This document shows, one piece after another, positions 46,982 to 55,578 of a stretch of DNA of 64,000 nt. The DNA lies in the NCBI GenBank assembly GCA_019448385.1, contig JAGTXO010000015.1, forward strand, positions 826,147-890,146, written 5' to 3'. Under the pieces are notes generated by a model that worked only from the letters and a program-made list of their open reading frames with translations, was not told where the DNA came from and ran no database searches. The stretch comes from Diacronema lutheri (taxonomy: Eukaryota > Haptophyta > Pavlovophyceae > Pavlovales > Pavlovaceae). Each line of letters starts with the position of its first letter. The first letter of the stretch is position 1. The position numbers and the translations under genes are program-made.

Positions 46982-48251
46982 ATGCGCCCCTCGGCGTTCC
47001 TCGCGCTCCTCGCCACGGGCGCGCGTGCGCACGTCTCGCTCGTGCCGGCAGGCGGCCACCTGGCGAACAATCGCTCGGCGCTCGTCGTCCGTATCCCGCA
47101 CGGCGTGGACGGCCTCACGAGCTCGCGTTTTCAGATCAACGTTCCGGCCGGCGTGCGCTCGGTGGCGCCCGAGGACCTGCGTGGCTGGTCGTCGGAGATC
47201 AGGATGCGCGCGCTACCACTGGAGGAGCAGTACTCGTCGCACGGCCAACCGGTCACCACCGGCCCCGAAACGATCATCTACACTGCCGACACCCCTGACG
47301 ACACCCTCCCCAACCCCAACCTCCTCGACATCACGATCTCGATTTACCTCGGCTGCGTCTACAACGACCCGAATGTCCACACGATCTGGAAGGGGCAGCA
47401 CACGCTGTGGTGGGGTGTGGAGGTCGGCCATTCGCTCCCCAACACCATCGCCGTTTCACAGAACACATCCTGGACGGGCTGCGGCCGAACGGGCAACGAG
47501 TTGTGGGACCCGCCCACTGGCAAGGCCTGCCCGTGCGCGCCGCCGCGTTTGCGGACCGGCAACCCTCCGGCAACCCTCCGGCAGCGCGCGCGACGGCGCG
47601 GGCGAGCCGCGGTCGCGCGCGCCGCGCGCCCTAGCCGTGAGCTGGCGTAACACTTTGCCCCCTTCTTCCCCCCACCCCCCCGCCCTCCCCCTCCGCAGCT
47701 ACCTCTTCTTCACCTCGGCGAGCACGTGCATCTATCCGGACGATCCGGCCGCCGTTGGGATGAAGTGGCTGGGCACCATCGTGCCGGCCCCCGCCAACCC
47801 GTCCGCGGTCGCCACGGAGCAGCACGTGCTCGAGGTGGTCAACGAGGAGCTGCTCTCCTACTCGGAGACGCAGCGCGCGCAGCTCAAGTCGCTCGAGGCG
47901 CGCGTGGACAGCTCGGAGAAGGCGATTGGCAAGCTCGACGACGATGTGGACGAGCTGCAGAAGGGGTCGGCCGCCCCTACCGACGGCACCATTGACCGCG
48001 CAGAGCTCAACCAGCTCTTCGCCCTCGCGAGCGCATCGATGGCAATCTCGACGCTGCTCGTCGGCATCCTCGTCGGCGCGTGCCTGCTCCGAGTGCTCGC
48101 GCCCGGTGCGTACACGCGCTCGCTCATCTCCGTCGATGCGATCGAGGTCGACGCCTTCCCGGCGCGCACGGCGACGCACCCGCTGCCCAACGACAATGGC
48201 GCCGGCTACCCGTCAAAGCCGGCCTCTGCGCCGGTGGTGGTCGTTGCCTGA
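46982..48251 (+). CDS. YcnI/DUF1775-domain membrane protein; two exons
   Basis: Exons 46982-47532 and 47699-48251 give 367 residues; the splice joins GKACP to YLFFTSAST. The signal peptide (MRPSAFLALLATGARA) ends just before His17, so the mature chain starts HVSLVPAGG, as in bacterial YcnI copper-binding proteins. Further matches are VVRIPHGVDG, FQINVPAGV, and LRGWSSEIRM. YcnI binds copper through a mono-histidine brace. The C-terminal part adds a coiled coil (about residues 250-300) and a membrane helix (ASMAISTLLVGILVGACLL). A surface or organelle copper chaperone is an inference. The earlier ATG at 46925 is in frame but would bury the signal peptide. The intron has C-rich pyrimidine tracts. 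Confidence 0.75.
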
Positions 48252-48610
48252 GTGGTGTTGGCTGAGTGGTCGTTGGCTGCGTGCCGGCGCGAGGCCCGCG
48301 GCCGCATCCGCGCGCCAGGCGCCTGACGACAGGGCGCGCGCGCGGTGCTGCCACGCGGCCCCGCCTGGCCGCGGCACGCCTCGACGCACCGCCGCCATTG
48401 CTCCCCGCTGCTCCCGCTCGCGCTATGCGCGGCGCGGTCGAGCCTCTCATTGCCGCTTTTCAAACCGACGCAGCCCTGCGCGAACCGACGCAGCCTCCCC
48501 CCCCCCCCCCCCCCCCCCTGCACCCTTTCTTACATATCACAATTGCCCGCACACCGTGGTCCGTGGCGGTCGCCTGCTCAGTGCTCATGAGATTGGGCAG
48601 CGGAGCCTTG
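48252..48610. other. Convergent intergenic region with C22 run
   Basis: 359 bases between two stop codons. It holds a C22 run at 48497-48518 and otherwise GC-rich sequence without an ORF that resembles a protein. It presumably holds the 3' UTRs and poly(A) signals of both genes. Confidence 0.6.
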
Positions 48611-49924
48611 TCAACGATCGAATGAATCACCGCTCGCACGAGGCGGAGCAGGCGCGGCGGTGCTCGTCACGCGCGCGCGGCCAACGTGCGCGGGCAGCAG
48701 CGCGGCGCCCTGCACGAGCAGCTGCGTGGCGGGCTCCTCGACGACGAGCACGTCGAGCTGCAGCTCGCCGCCGCCGTCGAGCGGCACGAGCAGCGCGCGC
48801 CGGTCCGGCCGGAGGACGCACACGGTCTGCAACACGCTGATCGCGCTCGGCACGGTGTTGTACACGCAGAGGAGGGCCGCGTCGCCCGAGCGGTCGACGC
48901 ACACGTAGCAGAGCGGCGTCTGCGCCGCGGGCACCAGCTCGGCGACGACCGAAGCTGAGACGCACGCGCGGTCGTTGCTGCCAAGTGCGAGGCCGCTCAG
49001 CTGCGCGCCGTGCAGCCCAACGGCGGCAGGCGGCGGGTCGGGCGCGGCGCGTAGCGCGGCCGCGAGCTGCTGCAGCCGCTTGCGCGGCAGGTGGCCACGC
49101 GCGGCGACCGCTTCGGCGCACTTGCGCGCAAAGGCGAGCAGCGCGGCGCGGTGCGCGCCGGCGCCGAGCTCCGGCGCGAGGCGGTGGGCGCTCGCAAATG
49201 CGCAGCACGCCTGCCCGTACTCGAGCAGGTACTGCAGCACGATGGCGCGGTTGTAGTGCAGGTCGGCGCAGCCCTCCTGCGGGCGCCGCGCCGCGCTCGC
49301 CGCGCGGTGGTACGCCTTGAGCGCCGAGCGCAGGTCGTGCACCTCGCGCGTGGCCGCGAAGAAGGCGGCGAGGCACGCGCTGCCGAGCACGAACCACGCG
49401 CGGCCGCACTCGACGTCGAGCGCGACGGCCTCCTTGGCAAAGCGGAGCGAGTCGAGGACGAGCGGCACGTCCGCGCCGTCGCTCGCCGAGCCGCTCATCG
49501 CGCGCAGCAGCATCGAAAGCTGGCAGAGCGAGCCGCACGTCGCCCGCACGCGCAGCGCCTCGTCGAGGCACGCGCGCGCGAGCTCGAGCTGGCCGCCCTT
49601 CCACACGCACTCGGCAAGCGCATTCCACGCGTCAATGCTGCGCGGCTCGAGCTTGACCGCCCGCGTGAGCAGCGCCTCCGCCTCCGCGCTGTACGCGGGC
49701 GACGAGTCGAGCAACTTGCCGCGCAGCAGCGCGATCTGCGCGCGCTCGCGCGCCGACGCGGGCGCGAGCGCGGCGAGCAGCGCGTGCGCACGCGCGGCGT
49801 GCTGCGCAAGCAGCAGCTTGTGCTCTGCCGAGTAGCTGTCGTGCAGCTCGTACGCCGCGTCCACCTCCGCGGCCGCCGCCTCCCACTCGGCCTCGCGCTC
49901 ATCCCGTCCAACCGGTTCCTCCAT
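48611..49924 (-). CDS. TTC5: Tetratricopeptide repeat protein 5 (TTC5/STRAP) orthologue
   Basis: 437 residues from the ATG at 49924; human TTC5 is 440. The TPR array matches TTC5 in order: LLRGKLLDSSPAYSAEAEALL, RAVKLEPRSIDAWNALAECVWKGGQ, LCQLSMLLRAM, GRAWFVLGSACLAAFF, LHYNRAIVLQYLLEYGQA, and a C-terminal OB-fold-like part (LCYVCVDRSGDAALLCVYN). In animals TTC5 recognises nascent tubulin chains on ribosomes and triggers tubulin mRNA decay; it also has p300-related nuclear roles. In this flagellate, control of tubulin levels is a reasonable inference. No intron is needed. Its long antisense shadow runs across the GT77 gene. Confidence 0.85.
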   Translation of the reverse strand: MEEPVGRDEREAEWEAAAAEVDAAYELHDSYSAEHKLLLAQHAARAHALLAALAPASARERAQIALLRGKLLDSSPAYSAEAEALLTRAVKLEPRSIDAWNALAECVWKGGQLELARACLDEALRVRATCGSLCQLSMLLRAMSGSASDGADVPLVLDSLRFAKEAVALDVECGRAWFVLGSACLAAFFAATREVHDLRSALKAYHRAASAARRPQEGCADLHYNRAIVLQYLLEYGQACCAFASAHRLAPELGAGAHRAALLAFARKCAEAVAARGHLPRKRLQQLAAALRAAPDPPPAAVGLHGAQLSGLALGSNDRACVSASVVAELVPAAQTPLCYVCVDRSGDAALLCVYNTVPSAISVLQTVCVLRPDRRALLVPLDGGGELQLDVLVVEEPATQLLVQGAALLPAHVGRARVTSTAAPAPPRASGDSFDR

Positions 49925-50011
49925 CGCTGCTGCTGCCGCAGCGGTGCGGCGGTGCCACACCGACTGCCGGTAGCGCACGTGCGCCGGGTCGGATCCGCCG
50001 CCCTCCCGGCC

Positions 50012-53000
50012 ATGGTGTCGATGCGCAACTGCATTACGCTGTCGGGTGTGCTGATCATTGCGTTCGTCTGCTACATCAACGTCCGCCAGCTGCATAGCAT
50101 GGGCCAGCACCACGTGATCCGCGCGGCCGCGACGGCCTACCTGCCGCCCGAGCCGTACACGTTTGGCGCAGTGCGCGTCGCCGACCTCGACCTTGACGGC
50201 GTGCCCGAGACGGAGCTGCCGTCGGAGGACCCGGCAGTGGATGGCGGCGATGGCGGCGCGGCAGCCGGCGCGACGCTCGCCGCGCTCGCCGGCTGCGCCG
50301 CCGACGCGGGCGCGCCGCTCGCGCTTGAGCGCGCGCTCGCGTGCGCGCCGCCCGTCGCGAGCGCACCGCCCGCGCCGCGCTGTGCGCCAAAGCACGTGGA
50401 CGCGGCGCGCGCGGCGCGGCTGCACACCTTCTCGGGCGCGTGGCCCATTGGCTGCGACCGCGCGGACGCGGACGCCGCGCTGTGCGGCGCTGTGCGGCGC
50501 GTGTCGCGCTCCACCGAGCGGCAGCTCATCTTGTCCGTCGCGATGGACGCGCCGACACTCGTCGCCATGCTGCCCGCGCATATCGCCGCGCTGCGCCGCG
50601 CGGGCCTGGCCGAGCGGACGCTGCTCGTTCCGCTCGGCTGCGCGGCGCGCGCGCTCGTGGTGGCGTCGGGCCTGGCAATGTACGCGGGCGCGGCCGCACA
50701 GCCGCCCGCCGGCACGCAGAGCGCCGAGCTGGGCGGCAGGGCGGCCAAGTGGCGTGTGGCGGCGGCGCTCGCGCGGATGGGCACGCACGTCCTCGTCGTC
50801 GAGCCGAGCGTTCTCTTCTTCGCCGAGCCCTTCCGCCTCTTCGCGCGCGACGCGGACGTGGAGGCGATGAGCAGCGGTTGGGCGGAGCGCGATGCGTACG
50901 GCTACGTGCACGGCACGGACGATCCGTCGATGGGCTGGTCGCGCTACGTCGAGTCGATGCGCATCTCGGCGCTCTCGCCCGCCTTTGCCCTCCTCGCGCC
51001 CACCGCGCACGCCGCCGCGCTCGCCGACGCGCTCGCCGACGCGCTCGCCGCCGAGCCGGCCAGTGCGCTCAATACGCCGTTGGCCGCGGGCGCGCTGCTG
51101 CCCGCGGCGATCGTCGAGCGGCGGCTGCTCAACGAGGAGCTCGTGCTGCCCGCCGCGAACGGCGTCAACCGCGTCGGTGCGCGCTTCCGCGTCCTCGACG
51201 TGCGCTGCTTTGCAGGCGCGGCCGCCACCCTGCGCGCGCACGGTCAGATCGGCGGCGACGCGCAGCTCGCCGCGCTCGAGTTGCTCCCGCCACCCGCACC
51301 GCACGGCGAGGGCGAGGCAGGCGGCGCGGTGGGCGCGTATGCGTGCGACGTGCTGCAGGCGCGCGCCGGCCGCGCGTCGCTCCCCGCCTCGCGCTGGCGC
51401 GCCAGCTGGGCGGACGGCGCGGGCAACGGGCTGCACGCGCTCGAGCACCGCTCGGTGGACCGTGCCATGCTCAGCCGCCGCTTCGACTCGTGGGCGCGCC
51501 TCGGACAGCCGGGCGGTACGTGCGCGCCCGAGCCGGCGCGCACGCGCGTGCGCACGCAGCCGCTCAATTTGATCGCGCCCGCATCTGGTGCGTCTGCGAG
51601 CGGCGAGTGGCCCGTCAACTGCGCCGGCCTCGAGGCGCTGTGCGCCGTGCTGCGCACAGCGGCGACCACCGGCCAGCGCGAGGTGCTCGTCGCGGTGTCG
51701 AACAAGAACATCTTCCAGATGCTCGGCGCGTTCATCGACGGCGTGAAGGCCGCGGCCGTGCGCGCCTTTGTGCTCGTCGCGCTCGACGACGAGACGGCCG
51801 AGTTTGGCAGGGCGCGCGCTGTGCCCACCTACTTGCGCAAGGTGACGGCGAGGGGCGGCGGCACGGACAACCACGCGACGTCCGGCCTCAAGTTCCGCAT
51901 TCTCAAGGAGTTTCTCACCGTGCGCGCCGCGCTGCGGGCCGCGTTGCGGGCCGGCGCGCCGCGCCGACCGCCCTTCCACCCCCGGCCTGCCCACCCCCGC
52001 CCTTCCACCCCCGGCCTGCCCAGCCCCGCCCTTCCACCCCCGGCCTGCCCACCCCCGCCCTTCCACCCCCGGCCTGCCCAGCCCCGCCCTTCCACCCCCG
52101 GCCTGCCCACCCCCGCCCTTCCACCCCCGGCCTGCCCACCCCCATCCGCCCATCCGCCCACCCTTCCACCCGCCCCCGCCCCGCGGCGTGCGCGTGCGCA
52201 GGTCGGTTGCAGCGTGCTGCTGTCGGATGTGGACATCATCTACATGGCCGACCCGTTCCAGTTCCTCTACCGCGACACCGATGTGGAGGGCATGTCGGAC
52301 GGCTGGGACGATGCGACCGCGTATGGCGACGCGCAGTACGGCACGGCGGATGCACAACTGCACTGGCTGGGCGAGCACACGAGTGTGCGCGTCTTCGCGC
52401 GCAACTCGGGCCTCTTCTACCTGCAGGCAACGCACGAGGCGCTCGCGTTGATGGAGCGGATGGCCTCGCGCATGGCGAGCGAGGCCGTGTGGGACCAGTC
52501 GGCGTACAACCAGGAGCTCTTCCGACCGTCGTCGCCGGTGCACGCTGGCGTGGGCACAACGGTGCGCGTGATGCGTTACGAGTGCTTCCTCAACACGAAG
52601 GTGCTCTTCCGCTTCCTGCGCGAGCACCCCGCATTCCACGCGCACCGACCCGTCTCGGCGCACGTCAACTACCACCCGGAGAAGGAGATGCGCATGGCGG
52701 ACATTGCGCGCCTCTACCACCGCAAAGTGCCCGACGCCCTCGACCGTTGGAACGCGGGCGAGGGGATGCGCCCGCCGCCGCCGGCGCGCGGCAGCTGCGC
52801 GGGCAAGGTGGGGATGAGCGCGCGCGACGAGCCGCACCCGCTGCGCGCCGGCGAGACCGACGGCCGTCCGCTCGCGCGCGCGGTTGCGGGCTCGGGGCCG
52901 TGGCGGTGGGGTGAAATCGATGGCGTCCGCTTCGAGGCGGATGGTAGCCTCGCGCTCGGCGCGCCACTCGAGCCGGGCGGCGGCACGAGCGGCGCGTGGG

Positions 53001-53179
53001 GCGTGGTGGACAACCAATGGCGCAAGACGGACACGCTGTGGGTGCGCGTCGATGGCCGTCAATACCTCGTGCTCTTCTTGCGGCACAACTGGGCCTTTGT
53101 GGCGGTGCGGTGCGACGACGAGGCCATCGTCTACGGGCAGTACTCGGGAAGGCCCTTCCCCGACCGCGCGCTGTATTAG
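50012..53179 (+). CDS. GT77 nucleotide-diphospho-sugar transferase with duplicated domain; two exons
   Basis: Exons 50012-51919 and 52202-53179 give 961 residues; the join reads FLT/VGCSVLLSDVDIIY. A type II signal-anchor (CITLSGVLIIAFVCYINV) suggests the Golgi. The C-terminal half is a typical GT77 domain (RRA/XEG113 arabinosyltransferases): DVD at 645-647, RDTDVEGMSDGWDD, WDQSAYNQELFRP, and LNTKVLFRF. The N-terminal half repeats the pattern in a changed form: LVVEPSVLFF where DxD is expected, and RDADVEAMSSGWAERDAYGYVHG. This suggests an ancient tandem duplication with loss of the metal motif in copy one. The sugar may be arabinose or galactose. The 282-base intron stays open in frame and carries a 29-base minisatellite. 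Confidence 0.82.
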   Translation: MVSMRNCITLSGVLIIAFVCYINVRQLHSMGQHHVIRAAATAYLPPEPYTFGAVRVADLDLDGVPETELPSEDPAVDGGDGGAAAGATLAALAGCAADAGAPLALERALACAPPVASAPPAPRCAPKHVDAARAARLHTFSGAWPIGCDRADADAALCGAVRRVSRSTERQLILSVAMDAPTLVAMLPAHIAALRRAGLAERTLLVPLGCAARALVVASGLAMYAGAAAQPPAGTQSAELGGRAAKWRVAAALARMGTHVLVVEPSVLFFAEPFRLFARDADVEAMSSGWAERDAYGYVHGTDDPSMGWSRYVESMRISALSPAFALLAPTAHAAALADALADALAAEPASALNTPLAAGALLPAAIVERRLLNEELVLPAANGVNRVGARFRVLDVRCFAGAAATLRAHGQIGGDAQLAALELLPPPAPHGEGEAGGAVGAYACDVLQARAGRASLPASRWRASWADGAGNGLHALEHRSVDRAMLSRRFDSWARLGQPGGTCAPEPARTRVRTQPLNLIAPASGASASGEWPVNCAGLEALCAVLRTAATTGQREVLVAVSNKNIFQMLGAFIDGVKAAAVRAFVLVALDDETAEFGRARAVPTYLRKVTARGGGTDNHATSGLKFRILKEFLTVRAALRAALRAGAPRRPPFHPRPAHPRPSTPGLPSPALPPPACPPPPFHPRPAQPRPSTPGLPTPALPPPACPPPSAHPPTLPPAPAPRRARAQVGCSVLLSDVDIIYMADPFQFLYRDTDVEGMSDGWDDATAYGDAQYGTADAQLHWLGEHTSVRVFARNSGLFYLQATHEALALMERMASRMASEAVWDQSAYNQELFRPSSPVHAGVGTTVRVMRYECFLNTKVLFRFLREHPAFHAHRPVSAHVNYHPEKEMRMADIARLYHRKVPDALDRWNAGEGMRPPPPARGSCAGKVGMSARDEPHPLRAGETDGRPLARAVAGSGPWRWGEIDGVRFEADGSLALGAPLEPGGGTSGAWGVVDNQWRKTDTLWVRVDGRQYLVLFLRHNWAFVAVRCDDEAIVYGQYSGRPFPDRALY
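51969..52142. repeat. 29-base minisatellite in the GT77 intron
   Basis: About six units of a C-rich 29-mer (core CCCTTCCACCCCCGGCCTG) with alternating CACCC and CAGCC ends, giving a 58-base higher order. It stays in the open frame, so an unspliced mRNA would insert a Pro-rich stretch. Confidence 0.9.
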
Positions 53180-53223
53180 AGGCCCTGCCAAGAGAAGGAA
53201 GCCCCCCCCCCTCTCCCGAGGGG

Positions 53224-55040
53224 CTAGCTCAAGGCAGCTCTCGCTGAAGAGGGCGCGAGCCATGCGCCCCACGTTGAGAGCCGGCCCGCTTCGCTCGCGC
53301 CGGGGCTGATCGCGCGCACGCCCGCGTGTGCGCCGCGCGGCGACGCCGGGCCGGCGCGGCGCACGCCCTTGCCGCACGCAGCGCCGTCCGCGCGCGCGCC
53401 CACGCGCTCGTCGGGCGTCGAACCCGCGCTGCGCCACGCAGTGGAAGCGGCGCTCGGCGTCGAGGCGGCCGAGCGGTCGGTGGCCGGCTCGGAAGTTCTC
53501 AACGCCGGCTCGGATTCTCTCAACGCCGACGCAGGCCGCGGCACGGCGCACGGGCCGCGCACCCACGGCGTGTCGGCGACGTGCTGCGCAGTACAGCGCA
53601 GCTGCTGCTGCGGCTCGAGCATCGCGCGCACGGTGCGCTTGGCGTGCGCTGCCGCAACCGCCATCTTGCCGCTTTCCAAATTGAGCGCGTACTCGCAGAG
53701 CAGCGATTCGTTGCCGCCAGCGAGGGGCCGCGTGTCGCGCTCTGCGCGGGAAGGGAGGGGTGGCAGGGGGTGGGGGGGGGGGGGGGGGCTGCGCGTGAGG
53801 CGCAGGCGGGCACCGCGGCGGCGGCACTCGGCTCGAGCGGCGCGCGCCACCCCTCGCACGCACGCGTGCATGCCTCACCGGGGCAGAAGGGGAGCTCGCT
53901 CGCAAGCATCAGGAAGGCGATCACGCCCATCGCCCACACGTCCACTCCGCAGCCGCTCATGCCGCCCTGCCGCACCTCGGGCGCGAGGTAGCCGGGCGTG
54001 CCAACGAGCGCCGCGCGACGCCATCGCTCGGGCGGCGGCGTGGGCGCAAAATCCGCCCAACGCGAGTCCACCGCCGCCCCCTCCGACGCCTCGTCGCGCG
54101 GCGCGCCGCGCGCGGCGGCGGGCGCGGCCGCGTCTACCGCGTCGACCGCGTCGACCGCGTCTCCCTCGATGTCGCACGTGGCCGCGGAGCCAAAGTCGCA
54201 GAGCTTGATCTCATCCAGCCGGCCGCTCTTGCGCAGCAGCACGTTCTCCGGCTTGAGGTCGCGGTGCGCGATGCGGTGGGCGTGCAAAAAGGCGAGGGCG
54301 CAGCTGAGCTGCGAGAGGACCATCCCGCATTCCGTTTCGCTCACGGGCTGCCCCGCCAGCCCGAGCAGAAAGCTGAGCAGCTCGCCGCCCTCGCACAGCT
54401 CGAGAACGAGCGTAAACTGCTCGTCCGACTCGAAGGCGCGCTCGATCCGGATGATCGACGCAGGCGCCGATTGCGCGCGCAGCCCGACGAGCAGCACCGC
54501 CTCCGCGCGCACGCGCGCGAGCGCCACGTGACGCGCGCGCGCGTCGGCGCCGCCGCCCGTCGCCGCGGCCTTGGAGATGGCCTTGGCGGCGAACACGTCG
54601 GCCGGCCCGCGCGCGCGCGCGCGGGGGGGCAGTCGCGTGCAGCGGTAGCATGCGGCGGAGGCTCCTACGCCGATCAGCCGTCCAAGCGCAAAGTTGGCCA
54701 TTAGCTGCGATGACGGCTGGCCCGCCTCCTCTCGCACAATTATGGCGAGCCGCTGCTCGTCGGGCGAGGGTGCGCGCGGCGGAGACTGCACGCCGCGCCG
54801 CCGCGCGCGCGCCCACGCCGCGCCGCGCCGCGGCAGCTCCGGCACGGCCGTCGCCGGCGCGCCCCGCGCCGTCGCGCCGAGCGCGCACCGCCCGTGGAGC
54901 ATGCGCGCCGCGCGCGCGCTGGCGGCCGTCTCGCCCCGACGGCCGGTGAGTCCGAGCGCGCGGCGCAGCGCGTGCGCGAGCGCGCGCGCGCACGCGCGCG
55001 CGCACCCCGTGCGCGCTGAGCGCACGTCGTCGCCGCCACT

Positions 55041-55094
<54 letters not shown>

Positions 55095-55379
55095 ATCGTC
55101 ATCGTCGGCGTCATCGTTGCCGCCCCTTGGCGCGCGGCCGATTACGCCGTGTTGCGAGCCCGCATGAGCGCCGCCGCCCGGCGCGGGCATCGCAATGAAC
55201 GTGTCCTGCCCCGTGTGCCGCGCGCGCGGCCGGCCAGCACGCGCGCGCCGGCGCGCGTCAGCGTGCGCGCGTTCGCGCTCGGCGCACGCACGCTCGAGAC
55301 TGTCGGCGCGCGGGTGCGGCAAATCGTCATCGTCCTGGCCGATGAGGCGTGCGGTCAGCGCGCCGCTGCTGTCGCCCAT
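53224..55379 (-). CDS. Serine/threonine protein kinase (CaMK-like); two exons
   Basis: Minus-strand exons 55379-53864 and 53741-53224 give 677 residues. An N-terminal acidic (poly-Asp) and Gly/Arg-rich region precedes the kinase core: glycine loop LIGVGASAACYRC, AAKAI, HRIAHRDLKPENVLLRKSG, IKLCDFGSAA, LVGTPGYLAPEVRQGG, VDVWAMGVIAFLMLASELPF. The second exon carries the end of the C-lobe (AMLEPQQQLRCTAQHVADTPWV). The chosen donor (GTGCGTGCG) keeps the frame but is less certain than other splices here, because several GT sites exist. The 122-base intron has a C17 run. The tail is Ser/Ala/Arg-rich. The start is the first in-frame ATG with a clear upstream limit. Confidence 0.78.
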
Positions 55380-55412
55380 GCCGGCCGCCGAGGCCAGCGG
55401 CGTGCCGGCTGT

Positions 55413-55454
55413 ACGTCCTCTCGACGAGACCCGTGGACGTCCTCCCGACGAGAC
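55413..55454. repeat. 18-base direct repeat in the kinase/NIPA divergent promoter
   Basis: ACGTCCTCTCGACGAGAC (55413-55430) and ACGTCCTCCCGACGAGAC (55437-55454), 24 bases apart. Each contains the near-palindrome CTCGACGAG or CCCGACGAG. A possible binding site for a dimeric regulator. Confidence 0.85.
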
Positions 55455-55578
55455 AAAAAGTCGAAAAGCCCTTTTAAGTAGACTATGTATACCTCCATAC
55501 CCCCAATACTTAAACCGCTGAAAACGGGCTTGCAGGAGCCGGTGCGGCGATTCCACGGAGCGCGGGCCGCCGGGCGCG

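Noticed and set aside
52000-52142. 29-base repeat array considered as a CRISPR
   Set aside because: Units are directly adjacent without unique spacers, lie in a spliced intron of a eukaryotic gene, and no cas genes are present.
48611-53905. Very long minus-strand open frame across the GT77 gene
   Set aside because: Only its low-coordinate end (48611-49924) has family similarity (TTC5). The rest is antisense to GT77 coding sequence with arginine- and alanine-rich noise, as GC-rich genomes produce.
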